A stretch of DNA of 55,417 nucleotides, taken from positions 1 to 55,417 of the IMG/VR virus record IMGVR_UViG_3300025674_000052. One strand, written 5' to 3'. Position numbers and translations under genes: made by a program. This document shows positions 16,747 to 24,222 of the stretch, one piece after another (position 1 is the stretch's first letter; every line of letters starts with the position of its first letter). The stretch is from a virus. Below the pieces are notes generated by a model. The model saw nothing but the letters and a program-made list of their open reading frames with translations. It had not been told where the DNA came from and ran no database searches.

Positions 16747-17115
16747 TCAGAGGTCAAAGTCCTCCGCCTCGATGACCAGCTCCGCAGCGCCCTCCGCTGC
16801 TCGCCGGATGTCGAAGTGACTGTGACTCGGGCAGGTGTCGTGCGGGTCCGGGTTGACCTCGCCGGCCTCGTGCCTCTCCACAGCCGCCACGAGCGCCTCT
16901 CCTGCGTGCGGATAGTTGAAACGGATCTCGGCTCGCTGCACCGGGCAGAGCCGGGAGAGGAGCACCCAGCACGACTCTAGGGAGTCGTCCAGCAACTCGG
17001 TGTTCTGGATTTCCTCGATGTCGCTGTCTCGGTCTTGGGTCCACGAGAACAGGAAGCCATGCGCCTCGTGCTCGCACCAGTATTCGGTCGGGTCGTGTCG
17101 CTCAGGAAGAGGCAT
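16747..17115 (-). CDS. Small acidic early-type protein, unknown function
   Basis: 122 aa from ATG 17115, overlapping the upstream stop by ATGA. Strongly acidic, with central ESCWVLLSRLCPVQRAEIRF and a His-containing C-terminal part (DPHDTCPSHSHFDIRRA). The acidic character and early position recall DNA-mimic or host-inhibitor proteins, but nothing specific supports that. Last gene of a three-gene unit started by the promoter copy at 17709-17775. Confidence 0.6.
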   Translation of the reverse strand: MPLPERHDPTEYWCEHEAHGFLFSWTQDRDSDIEEIQNTELLDDSLESCWVLLSRLCPVQRAEIRFNYPHAGEALVAAVERHEAGEVNPDPHDTCPSHSHFDIRRAAEGAAELVIEAEDFDL

Positions 17116-17444
17116 CAGAGCACCTCCGGCTTGCTGCTCATGGCTGCTTGGATCTTGGCGCGGATGCGCTTGCAGTAGCTCCGGCGGCGGCTGGGGCTCG
17201 TGCCGTAGCGGTGCGGGTAGCTCTCCACATGATCCAGGTGATCGAGGAGGTCCCACCATGTCGAGCGGGTGAGGAGATTCATGCCGGTCACGGTGCGGGA
17301 CTCAATGCAGCACCAGCGGCGCTCGGCGCTGGTGAGGCGAAGTCCGTGGATCTGGCGGTCACGCTCCTGGCGCTCGGCCTTCTGGCGGTCGTCGGCCTTG
17401 CGGTCGGCTGCGGTGAGGATGATCTGGCGGAAGGGGTCGTTCAT
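17115..17444 (-). CDS. Small basic early-type protein, unknown function
   Basis: 109 aa, Arg-rich, with a helical N-terminal half (ADRKADDRQKAERQERDRQ), central Trp residues and a basic C-terminal helix (RRRSYCKRIRAKIQAAM). The basic helices could bind nucleic acid. Middle gene of a three-gene unit, coupled to the following gene by ATGA. No family recognised. Confidence 0.6.
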   Translation of the reverse strand: MNDPFRQIILTAADRKADDRQKAERQERDRQIHGLRLTSAERRWCCIESRTVTGMNLLTRSTWWDLLDHLDHVESYPHRYGTSPSRRRSYCKRIRAKIQAAMSSKPEVL

Positions 17445-17472
17445 GGGATCTTGCTAGAGAGGTGGAAGGGGA

Positions 17473-17688
17473 TCAGGCACCGTGCGCGGCGGCTTGCTCT
17501 TCGGTGATGGCTCCTGCGGCAAGAGCGGCTTGCGCGAGGATTGCGCGGACGTGTGCAGCGCTTCCGGCTTGGCTCCAGTTCGCTCCGTAGCAACCGTCGC
17601 GGCTGTCGAGGATGGCTTGGGCAAGTTGCTCGATCGCGAAGTTGTGTTGGGCGAGTGCGGCGTCGGCGGTCTTAGTGGTGTCGGTCAT
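17473..17688 (-). CDS. Small early-type protein, unknown function
   Basis: 71 aa from ATG 17688. Ala-rich, mostly helical (FAIEQLAQAILDSRD and an AAHVRAILAQAALAAGAITE helix pair). First gene after the promoter copy at 17709-17775, with the same leader sequence as the gene at 16291-16641, including a TACGAA stretch just before the ATG. No family recognised. Confidence 0.6.
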   Translation of the reverse strand: MTDTTKTADAALAQHNFAIEQLAQAILDSRDGCYGANWSQAGSAAHVRAILAQAALAAGAITEEQAAAHGA

Positions 17689-17708
17689 CGGTTCGTAGGG
17701 GTTGCTGG

Positions 17709-17775
17709 CGAGGGCTGATTCCCTCGACACACCTACCTTCGGCTCTTCGGCTCGTTTCCGCAAGGTCTTTTTCGG
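17709..17775 (-). promoter_or_regulatory. Repeated promoter element with leader hairpin, copy 2
   Basis: Leftward: CCGAAAAAG box, CTTGCGG (-35 at 17763-17758), 17-bp spacer, -10 GAAGGT at 17740-17735, hairpin CGAGGG-AATCAG-CCCTCG at 17726-17709. From CTTGCGG through the leader it differs from copy 1 at only a few positions. Confidence 0.75.
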
Positions 17776-17802
17776 ATTCTTTTGGGAGCGGGCCTCCAGG
17801 GC

Positions 17803-17832
17803 ACGAAGAAGGCCGCCCCGTCAAGGGCGGCC
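17803..17832 (-). terminator. Rho-independent terminator
   Basis: On the leftward transcript GGCCGCCC, loop TTGACG, GGGCGGCC and then TTCTTCG. It lies just beyond the stop of the small gene at 17852-18058 and upstream of the next promoter copy, isolating the two units. Its stem sequence is nearly the same as the terminator at 16236-16268. Confidence 0.8.
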
Positions 17833-17851
17833 TGTTGTGGGTCGAGCGGGA

Positions 17852-18058
17852 TCAGCGAGCGGCGTAGAAGTCGTAGTCGTAGCCGCCGTCCTTGAGTCCG
17901 TAGCTCGGGCTGAGGTCGCGGCGCTGTCCGAGGTAGACTTCCTTGCCGCCGGGGAGGACAGCGTGCCAGCGGCTCATGCCGTCTTGGTAGACGACGGTGC
18001 CATCCGCGAGAAGGATGTCCGTCTGGCCGGTGTAAGCGTCAGCGGGGATGATGGTCAT
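17852..18058 (-). CDS. Small early-type protein, unknown function
   Basis: 68 aa, beta-rich in the first half (ILLADGTVVYQDG, WHAVLPGGKEVYLG) with a Tyr/Asp-rich C-terminus (YGLKDGGYDYDFYAAR). It has its own promoter copy and its own terminator. No family recognised. The tight promoter-gene-terminator layout supports it being real. Confidence 0.6.
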   Translation of the reverse strand: MTIIPADAYTGQTDILLADGTVVYQDGMSRWHAVLPGGKEVYLGQRRDLSPSYGLKDGGYDYDFYAAR

Positions 18059-18087
18059 CGCGTTCTTGGGTTCGAGTTGTCAGGGTC

Positions 18088-18157
18088 GTCGAGGGCTCGT
18101 TCCCCCGACCTCCTAACCTTCGGCTTTGCTGTCCGTTTCCGCAAGTCCCTTTTCCGA
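18088..18157 (-). promoter_or_regulatory. Repeated promoter element with leader hairpin, copy 3
   Basis: Leftward: CGGAAAAG box, CTTGCGG (-35 at 18144-18139), 17-bp spacer, -10 GAAGGT at 18121-18116, then GTCGGGGG-AACGAG-CCCTCGAC at 18109-18088. The hairpin differs from other copies but keeps pairing (a G-U replaces A-U), indicating that the structure is conserved. The -35 lies inside the 3' end of the upstream HTH gene. Confidence 0.75.
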
Positions 18158-18346
18158 TTTCTCGTCTACGTGCCTCCATGTCTTCCGAGTCACGACGTAA
18201 TGAATCGCCACATGGCTGACGCCGTACTTCTGCCCGAGGGCTGCTAGGGTCGCGCCCTGGGCGGCCTGCTTGCGGATCGCGCGGACACTCTGGGCCGTCA
18301 GGCGGGCCATGCCGTTCTTCTCGCCTTTGCGGTTCTCAAGTTTCAT
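18113..18346 (-). CDS. Small helix-turn-helix DNA-binding protein
   Basis: 77 aa, ATGA overlap with the cytosine methyltransferase. Residues ~15-60 form a typical resolvase/sigma-like HTH: LTAQSVRAIRKQA, then ALGQKYGVSHVAIHYVV and a closing TWRHV. This pattern is common in phage HTH domains that accompany homing or regulatory proteins. It may regulate neighbouring early promoters; copy 3 of the repeated element overlaps its 3' end. An alternative start is Met-13. Confidence 0.7.
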   Translation of the reverse strand: MKLENRKGEKNGMARLTAQSVRAIRKQAAQGATLAALGQKYGVSHVAIHYVVTRKTWRHVDEKSEKGLAETDSKAEG

Positions 18347-19239
18347 GCGGTCACCTCAATGTCCATGCGAGCTCTCACGAACGCCTCCGCTTGCGGAGCG
18401 CAGAGGGCGTTGCCGTAGGCGCGCAGGCGTCCCACTCGGGCGGCAATCCCATCAGCCAACGGGAAAGAGCCGGGTTCAATCGGACGCCATCGGGGACCGC
18501 TCGGGTCGTTACAGTAGACCCACTCCGCACAATCCCAGAACGTGCTACTCCCGCAGGTCCCGCCAGCCGAGACTTCTTCACTAGGTGCTCTAGGTCCAGA
18601 GCCTGTCCTGTGTCCTTGTGATCTCGCGCTGTCGGGGTCGGCCACGCAGCTCGACTTGCGGGAACCGCTAGGCGCGACTTGGACTGCTGGGTTTCTGGAT
18701 CGAAGTTGGTCCAGCTGTCCTTGTGATCTCGTGAACACGGCGTCGGCCACGAAATACAGTCGCTGCCGCCTGTGCGGAGCCCCGACGCCCGCAGCGCAGG
18801 TATCAAGGCCGCTGACGGTGTAGCCCTCTCGGTCCATGTCAGATTGAACAATGTCGAACCAGCCGAGGCCGTCCTTGCTTGAAACCTGCTCGCCAAAGAT
18901 CGTGCGCGGGCGTCGTGCTTGAGCGAGCCAAAGAACGGCAGGCCATGCGTGCCGCTCGTCAGCAAGCCCTGCTCCCTTGCCTGCGCTGCTGAAAGGCTGG
19001 CACGGACAGGAGGCGGTCCAGACAGGTCGGTCGTCGGGCCAGCCTGCGGATCGCAGGGCGTGGCTCCAGACTCCGATCCCTGCGAAGAAGTGGCATTGTG
19101 TGTATCCATCAAGTTCCTCAGGTGCGATGTCCCAGATTGAACGCTCGTCCACGACGCCGGGGGCGATGTTCCCCGCGTCGATCAGGTTCCGCAGCCACTG
19201 CGCTGCGAACGGGTCGATTTCGTTGTAAAAGGCGGCCAT
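18343..19239 (-). CDS. DNA (cytosine-5) methyltransferase
   Basis: 298 aa. Motif I FAGIGVWSHAL near residue 50, catalytic PCQPFS near 77, GEQV (replacing the usual ENV) near 117, GAPHRRQRLYFVAD near 160 and the C-terminal RLRAYGNAL motif. Together these define a C5 methyltransferase; it probably protects phage DNA from host restriction. The target-recognition part (about 185-235) is short and Ser/Arg-rich. A second open frame overlaps 18375-19112. The EQV variant occurs in phage members of this family and need not mean loss of function. Confidence 0.9.
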   Translation of the reverse strand: MAAFYNEIDPFAAQWLRNLIDAGNIAPGVVDERSIWDIAPEELDGYTQCHFFAGIGVWSHALRSAGWPDDRPVWTASCPCQPFSSAGKGAGLADERHAWPAVLWLAQARRPRTIFGEQVSSKDGLGWFDIVQSDMDREGYTVSGLDTCAAGVGAPHRRQRLYFVADAVFTRSQGQLDQLRSRNPAVQVAPSGSRKSSCVADPDSARSQGHRTGSGPRAPSEEVSAGGTCGSSTFWDCAEWVYCNDPSGPRWRPIEPGSFPLADGIAARVGRLRAYGNALCAPQAEAFVRARMDIEVTA

Positions 19240-19241
19240 CT

Positions 19242-19829
19242 TTACTCAGGCGCTGACAGCGCATGGATCACGCCGGTGTACCGTTCGAGGCGCTCGTGGT
19301 TTCTGCGGCCTTGGCTCAGCACGCTCCCCACGCGGTCCTGCGCGTCAAGGTGCGCGTCCTCCACCAAGGCAAGGTACTCGTCCGCCGACAGGTCGAGCAG
19401 GTTCTTGCCGCCCGACGAGTATCCGTCGATGGCTGCGTGATGCGCCACCTCTTCCTTCAGGCGGGCACAGGAGGCCGCTGTCGCGATCTCGACGAACATC
19501 ACCGCCTCGGCCTCGGTCCACTCCGCCGTGCGCTCCAGAAGCTCACAGCGGCTGATAAGCTGCGCTCGCAGCATCGTGACGACGTCGCGGCTCGCGCGGA
19601 GCGCCTCGCGCCGGATCATCGACTTCCTGCCCTTGCCTGTCTTGTTGCGCTCCAGGGCCGCCAGGAGCGTCTTGCGGACGTTCTCGGGGAGCCGTCCGTG
19701 GATGCCGTCGTCGTCGAGGTAGATCGCTCCTGCCCCATCCGTGTTGCCGTCCTTGGCGGACAGCAGCTCCTCAAGGATCTCGTCGAAGGATCGGGCCGGC
19801 TGGTCTTCTTGGTTCTCGTGCTCGCTCAT
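19242..19829 (-). CDS. Unknown helical protein upstream of the cytosine methyltransferase
   Basis: 195 aa, acidic N-terminus (about 1-50) followed by a long predominantly helical part. A stretch SSGGKNLLDLSADEYLALVEDA near residue 140 may form a small domain. ATGA overlap with the upstream gene and two-base spacing to the methyltransferase place it in one operon. No family recognised. Confidence 0.6.
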   Translation of the reverse strand: MSEHENQEDQPARSFDEILEELLSAKDGNTDGAGAIYLDDDGIHGRLPENVRKTLLAALERNKTGKGRKSMIRREALRASRDVVTMLRAQLISRCELLERTAEWTEAEAVMFVEIATAASCARLKEEVAHHAAIDGYSSGGKNLLDLSADEYLALVEDAHLDAQDRVGSVLSQGRRNHERLERYTGVIHALSAPE

Positions 19830-20074
19830 GTCAGGTCCTCTGTTGCTTCGTAGGTGATGCGCGGCGCTTCATAGCGCACGCCGTAGTAGTCGTTCTCCGT
19901 CAGCTCCTCGTGCAGGACACGAAGGGCTCGGCGTACAGCGGTCCTGCGGCGACCGGTCAGCACCGGCTGTGCCCACAAGACCTCTTTCTTCTTGCTGCCC
20001 TTGGCCTTGGCCTCAATGCGGACTATGCCCTCGACGCCCGGTCGCGGACTGTGCCCGTGCCACTTGACCATCAT
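19826..20074 (-). CDS. Small basic protein, unknown function
   Basis: 82 aa from ATG 20074 (ATGA overlap with the upstream stop); a longer frame extending into the upstream gene is rejected. Beta-prone N-terminus with basic residues (EAKAKGSKKKEVLW), then an Arg-rich helix (RRRTAVRRALRVLHEEL) that could bind nucleic acid. No family recognised. Confidence 0.6.
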   Translation of the reverse strand: MMVKWHGHSPRPGVEGIVRIEAKAKGSKKKEVLWAQPVLTGRRRTAVRRALRVLHEELTENDYYGVRYEAPRITYEATEDLT

Positions 20075-20688
20075 CACGAGGCGTCGCCGCCCTCGGCGCT
20101 GCCAGCGGAAAACTCTCTCAGCATCCGCTGCAGGCTCGCCTCCTTGACGCCGACCCTGCGGGCTGCGTCGAAGGTCTCCTCGATCATCTCCCTCGTCGGG
20201 CCGAAGTCGAGCAGAGCAGCCACGGGCAGGCCGACGTCGGCGCACATTTCCTTCGTCGCCTTCAGGATCGTCCTGATCTCAGCGCGAACGAGGTGCTGCT
20301 TCGCCATGCGGAATCGCTCCAGCTTGGCCTCGACCTCCGGCATCTCGTCTGGGTGCCCGTCGAGGACATCGACGACAAAGCCGGCGGCCTCGTTGAGGGC
20401 GCACAGGCAAAGCTGCCACTCGGAGCGGCTGAGCCGAGCGATGGTGCTCGACTCACCAGCGCGGTCTCGGTCGATCATGCGCTGGAGCTGCTTGGCGTGA
20501 CCCTGCTTCACGACGTCCATGACGCCGCTGATGTACTGCGCGGCTCGCTGGCAGAAGTCGATGTCCTCCTTGCCGCCGGTCGGGTGATACGCCCGAAGAA
20601 GGAACGCCTCTCCGATCAGCGATGCTCGGGTCTCGTGAAGTTCGGCCTCCACCTGCACCTGCCTCTTGATGTAGTCGGGAATCTTCAT
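20074..20688 (-). CDS. Unknown helical protein, first gene of a leftward operon
   Basis: 204 aa, almost entirely helical, with no transmembrane segment. It starts a leftward run (20688 to 18113) across a divergent 140-base gap from the rightward lipoprotein gene. Some features (N-terminal IPDYIKRQVQVEAELHETRA; C-terminal ARRVGVKEASLQRMLREF, HTH-like) suggest a DNA-binding element. No family recognised. Immediately upstream (20689-20828) I see no copy of the repeated promoter. Confidence 0.6.
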   Translation of the reverse strand: MKIPDYIKRQVQVEAELHETRASLIGEAFLLRAYHPTGGKEDIDFCQRAAQYISGVMDVVKQGHAKQLQRMIDRDRAGESSTIARLSRSEWQLCLCALNEAAGFVVDVLDGHPDEMPEVEAKLERFRMAKQHLVRAEIRTILKATKEMCADVGLPVAALLDFGPTREMIEETFDAARRVGVKEASLQRMLREFSAGSAEGGDAS

Positions 20689-20828
20689 GCTGCTCTTATC
20701 GCCTGATCGGCCCTGGCTGGGTTGAACTTTCTGTCCTTTCTGGCAAAGGTTGCCCCCGAAACCTGTCGATGAACGGAGTCAGGTACGGCGCGTTTGCCGC
20801 TGGCCCTCACTTCAACCAACACATCGAC

Positions 20829-21398
20829 ATGAAGCACCGCAACTCTGACCCTGATTCCTTTGCCATTCTCGCCACTGTTGCCCTGTGGCTTGCCGCAGCC
20901 GCCGCTCTCCTCCTGCCGGCCTGCTCGCCTGTGGGCGAGGGCTCCGGGCCGGGCTCCGGCAGCGGAGGCCCAGGCGGCTCTCCTGACGCCTACGAGCAGG
21001 AGCCCAACGACACCGTGACGACGCCCGACCGGCTGCCCCTCCTGCTCACGCCGGGATCCGTCCTGCGCGTCCGTGGCACCCTCGGCGGCGACACCATCAA
21101 CGCCAACGGCCACCCCGGCACCCGCGACTGGTTCCGCATCGACGCGGCTGCGCCCTGCACCTGCAACGTCAGGGTCTGGATCGACGGGATCGGCTTCGTG
21201 CAGGTCGCCCTCGTCGAATGGGAGGCGGAGGGCGACTACCGCCTCGTGGCCTCGGACCACTCCGGCTCCGGCTACATCGAGCAGACGGTCACGCTCGCGG
21301 GAGCTGCGTTCGGCTCGGGCCTCGGCATCGGGATCCTGGAGTCGAGCCTCAGCGCCGATCCAGGCACTGTCTACGACATCGAGGTCTCCGTCTGGTGA
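20829..21398 (+). CDS. Secreted lipoprotein with a PPC-type (pre-peptidase C-terminal) domain
   Basis: 189 aa from ATG 20829, chosen because it places a classical lipoprotein signal at residues 1-32 (hydrophobic core 11-29, lipobox LPAC, Cys32); an ATG at 20769 would add 20 residues. A Gly/Ser/Pro linker (33-52) leads to a beta domain opening with EQEPND (56-61) and containing DWFRID, the signature of bacterial PPC domains. Probably anchored in the outer membrane of the infected cell. Rightward, against nearly all neighbours. It could block superinfection or alter the surface; this is inference. No clear ribosome site precedes either start. Confidence 0.75.
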   Translation: MKHRNSDPDSFAILATVALWLAAAAALLLPACSPVGEGSGPGSGSGGPGGSPDAYEQEPNDTVTTPDRLPLLLTPGSVLRVRGTLGGDTINANGHPGTRDWFRIDAAAPCTCNVRVWIDGIGFVQVALVEWEAEGDYRLVASDHSGSGYIEQTVTLAGAAFGSGLGIGILESSLSADPGTVYDIEVSVW

Positions 21399-21402
21399 TT
21401 TT

Positions 21403-21470
21403 TGGAAAAGAGGCTTGCGGAATCCTGCGGGATTGCCGACAGTATGCGTGTCGAGGGAATCAGCCCTCGG
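21403..21470 (+). promoter_or_regulatory. Repeated promoter element with leader hairpin, copy 4 (rightward)
   Basis: TGGAAAAG box, CTTGCGG (-35 at 21415-21420), 17-bp spacer, -10 GACAGT at 21438-21443, then hairpin CGAGGG-AATCAG-CCCTCG at 21452-21469. It starts 5 bases after the lipoprotein stop and drives the small gene at 21504. The hairpin is identical to copies 1 and 2 although the strand is opposite. Confidence 0.75.
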
Positions 21471-21503
21471 CCTTCCCCCCCCCCCAGCCTCAGGAGGCTT
21501 CCC

Positions 21504-21761
21504 ATGAGCAACTGCTCCCCCACCCTCTCCTTCCTCTCCGGCGCTGAGAAGCGCCCGACCGTTGGCTCCCTTGTCGAGGCTCCGGTCATCGGCTGCGCTG
21601 GGACCTTCCGGGTCATCAGGAACCCTCTCCGCCACAAGGGCATCGAGACTCGCGAGGGTCACGTCTGGCTCCGCGAGACGGGGCTGCACATCTGCAAGGG
21701 CTACGAGCCCTTCGTGATCGAGTGGCCGATCGACGACATCCACGTCATCGAGCAAGCCTGA
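21504..21761 (+). CDS. Small protein with own promoter, unknown function
   Basis: 85 aa from ATG 21504; an AGGAGG lies 6 bases upstream and decides the start against longer in-frame extensions that run through the promoter. Compact beta-rich protein with two Cys (positions 4 and 31) and conserved-looking aromatic positions (HVWLRETGLHICKGYEPFVIEW). Convergent with the large terminase gene. No family recognised. Confidence 0.7.
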   Translation: MSNCSPTLSFLSGAEKRPTVGSLVEAPVIGCAGTFRVIRNPLRHKGIETREGHVWLRETGLHICKGYEPFVIEWPIDDIHVIEQA

Positions 21762-21764
21762 TCG

Positions 21765-21786
21765 CCTCCGGGCGCAGCAGCGGAGG
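21765..21786. terminator. Small hairpin between convergent genes
   Basis: CCTCCG at 21765-21770 and CGGAGG at 21781-21786, with a 10-base loop, lie in the 33-base gap between the rightward small gene and the leftward large terminase gene. There is no U-run on either strand, so a weak two-way terminator is only possible. Confidence 0.35.
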
Positions 21787-21794
21787 TCGCCGGC

Positions 21795-23591
21795 TCACCC
21801 GATCCGGCGGCCTCCCTTCAGTTTGGTCGGGCGCAGCCGCCCGTTCCGCACCGGCTGCCCACTGTGAGGCGTGAGCACCGGCGGACCCTCCTGCCGGATG
21901 ATGCTGTCCCGAGCCGGCAGGCGCATCGCCAGGATGTCGGCGTCGAACGTGTCAGGGCTGTGCCCGTGACGCTTCACGACCTTCTCCTTCGGCTCCAGCT
22001 TCAGCACCGGCCCCTTGCTGTCCCAGGACCGCTCGTACAGCGTCCAGGTCGCTTCGGACCAGCTGCGGGTGAACTGTCGCGGGATCACGAAGACGCCCTC
22101 CTGAAGGCCACGGCGGGCGACCCAGTGCATCTCCGTGCGCTGGTTTACGCATCGCTGAGTCCCGACGAGGTCGCGCCACTGGCCGCTCGCGCCTCGGGCG
22201 AAGTTCACTCGGTCGACGAGGCAGCCTCGGCTCGCGAGGATGTCGCACACGCCGACGAGCCCTGAGTCGTCAATGCTGATGCGGTCGCCTGGGATCGGGC
22301 TGCCGTCCCAGGTCGAGTTGCCAGGGCCGGTGCCCTCGACCTCAGATCCCCACTTCTCCGCCAGCGCGAGGATCGTCGTCGCGATGGTGATCTGGCCCTC
22401 GCGGTCATCCATACTCGGAGCGAATCGGTGCTCCTGGCGCTTCTCGCCGTCGACGAACAGCGAGGCCACGCACATATCTGGGTTCCCCGTGCCGATGTCC
22501 ACGCCCATCCTCGGGCCGATGGGCCGGAGGTTCTGACGTTTCGTCCCGAGGGCCGCCTCCAGGGCTGTCCTGGGCACCACGTTCCAATCGGTGCTGCCGC
22601 TCGGGAAGGTGCCTCCCCAGTCCGCCAGCAGGATCGGGTCGTCCTCGTCGTACTGCCTCAGGGCGGCCTCGATGTCGGTGGACTGCACGAGGTACTGCGG
22701 CACCGGATGGTAGACCGAGTCGTACACGACACCTGAGGGTGCCGGGAACTTGTCCGGGTCTAAGCTGCTGACTCGGATCCGGTGCCAGTGGCTGCCGTCG
22801 CGGAACGCTCGGACGTACTCGTGATCCTCGTCGGCACCGAGGGTCGGGTTGCCTGTCATCACAAAGTAGACGTTCGGCTTCGTCAGCATCCCGTCGAGGA
22901 CGCGGAACGCTTCGGTGCTGACGCCGGCGGCCTCGTCCACCACGACGAGTAGCCTCGTGCTGTCGTCGTCGCCCTGCTCCGCCAGCCACGCGAGGTCCTC
23001 CTCGGACATCGTATCGGCGTCGGGGTCGCCGGGCACTGCCGGGCTCGCGTGGAAGCCACGCATCGCGTCTGGGTCGCGGCTCGGCAGGGCAAGGCACCAG
23101 TGCCGCTCGTCGATGCGGATCTCGCTGGCGTTGTTCACCTCCAGCGGCAGCTCTGTCGTCGCGTTTGCGATGGCCGCCCTGGCCTCCCCGAGCACGCCCT
23201 TCTGCGCCTGCCGCATCGTCGGGCTGATGACGAGCACGCGGCTTGGCTCTTGGAAGAGGAAGGCGGCTACGAGATGCCCGAGAGCGTGCGTCTTGCCGGT
23301 GGATCGGCTAGAGGTCACGGCCACCCGCCGGCGGCGGTACACCGCGCGGATCAGGTCCCGCTGGAACCTCCACATCTGGAGGCCGCCTGTCCTCGGGTGC
23401 CGCAGGCCCAGCCTTTCACGCACGAAGCGCAGGCACCCGTCTCCAGGCTCATCGTCTTCAAGATCGCGATACTGTACACAGAAAGGGCCTGCCGTCGCGG
23501 CAGGGTCAGGTGTGGAGCTGCTAGTCCCGAGCCTCCTCCTGAGCTTCTCCACTGCCGCTGGTGAGACCCAGGGCTCCTCCGCAGACCTCAT
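21795..23591 (-). CDS. terL: Terminase large subunit
   Basis: 598 aa from ATG 23591, overlapping the small subunit gene by 71 bp; an upstream start at 23645 is less likely. ATPase: Walker A-like SRSTGKT near residues 95-103 and Walker B LLVVVDEAAG near 214. C-terminal RNase H-like nuclease: GVDIGTGNPD near 362 (first catalytic Asp), later acidic residues including ISIDDSG. It pumps DNA into the prohead with the portal and cuts concatemers. The packaging genes sit about 5.6 kb from the portal, separated by early genes and promoters, which is atypical. Confidence 0.92.
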   Translation of the reverse strand: MRSAEEPWVSPAAVEKLRRRLGTSSSTPDPAATAGPFCVQYRDLEDDEPGDGCLRFVRERLGLRHPRTGGLQMWRFQRDLIRAVYRRRRVAVTSSRSTGKTHALGHLVAAFLFQEPSRVLVISPTMRQAQKGVLGEARAAIANATTELPLEVNNASEIRIDERHWCLALPSRDPDAMRGFHASPAVPGDPDADTMSEEDLAWLAEQGDDDSTRLLVVVDEAAGVSTEAFRVLDGMLTKPNVYFVMTGNPTLGADEDHEYVRAFRDGSHWHRIRVSSLDPDKFPAPSGVVYDSVYHPVPQYLVQSTDIEAALRQYDEDDPILLADWGGTFPSGSTDWNVVPRTALEAALGTKRQNLRPIGPRMGVDIGTGNPDMCVASLFVDGEKRQEHRFAPSMDDREGQITIATTILALAEKWGSEVEGTGPGNSTWDGSPIPGDRISIDDSGLVGVCDILASRGCLVDRVNFARGASGQWRDLVGTQRCVNQRTEMHWVARRGLQEGVFVIPRQFTRSWSEATWTLYERSWDSKGPVLKLEPKEKVVKRHGHSPDTFDADILAMRLPARDSIIRQEGPPVLTPHSGQPVRNGRLRPTKLKGGRRIG

Positions 23592-24222
23592 GGTCCGTGC
23601 GCTCCAGAATCCGTCTCGCTGCATCTCTGTCCACCTCCGTCTCAATGATGTCCGCCATGCGGAACATGAGTGCCATGAACTCCTCAGGGCTGATCGCCCG
23701 AGCCGCGTGCATGGCCGTCTGCCAGTATCGGATCTGGCTCTTGTTGAGCTTGTCCGCTGCCTCGTGCATCCCGAGCAGCGCCCGGCTCTCCTCCACGCCT
23801 CGCTCGACGTAGCCGGTCAGCCGGCGAAGGATCGAGAGACCCTCCGCTGGGTCCTCCTTCATCTTCTCAAGGCCCTCGCGGAGCTGAGTCTTGACGCCCT
23901 GCCGGAACTCCGGGCTGTCGGCCTGCTCCACAAGATCCGCGAGCCGAGCCATCGTGGCCTCCTGCACCGCCATGCTGCGCCTTGGGTCAAGCAGCTTCGG
24001 GTCGTTCACTCGGTCGCTGAAGTCGTCGTCGAGCTTCTGGAGCGCCTTGGAGTAACGCCCAGTCTTGAAGTTCGGGGCCTGGAGCCCGCTGAGGCTCTTG
24101 CCACCGTGGTTGCGGCAGCGCCCGTTGGGCATGGCCTTGGCGTGGCAGATTCCGCCTGCGCGGTTCTTCGCTCCACAGATCCCGCCGGTGGGCGAGGACT
24201 CATCCTCTCCTCGCTTGTTCAT
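23521..24222 (-). CDS. Terminase small subunit
   Basis: 233 aa. The N-terminus has a Cys/His motif typical of small-terminase-type phage proteins: CGAKNRAGG, a further Cys, then GRCRNHGGKSLSG and a TGRYSKAL box (residues ~15-60). A long helical body follows with coiled-coil tendency (about 90-190). Directly upstream of and overlapping the large subunit. It would recognise the packaging site and form a ring that loads the large subunit. Coupled by ATGA to the upstream ParB-domain gene. Confidence 0.75.
   Translation of the reverse strand: MNKRGEDESSPTGGICGAKNRAGGICHAKAMPNGRCRNHGGKSLSGLQAPNFKTGRYSKALQKLDDDFSDRVNDPKLLDPRRSMAVQEATMARLADLVEQADSPEFRQGVKTQLREGLEKMKEDPAEGLSILRRLTGYVERGVEESRALLGMHEAADKLNKSQIRYWQTAMHAARAISPEEFMALMFRMADIIETEVDRDAARRILERTDHEVCGGALGLTSGSGEAQEEARD

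Noticed and set aside
20700-20800. Eighth copy of the repeated promoter before the lipoprotein gene
   Set aside because: A loosely similar GGCAAAGGTTGCCC stretch is present but it lacks the CCGANRGT box at the fixed distance.
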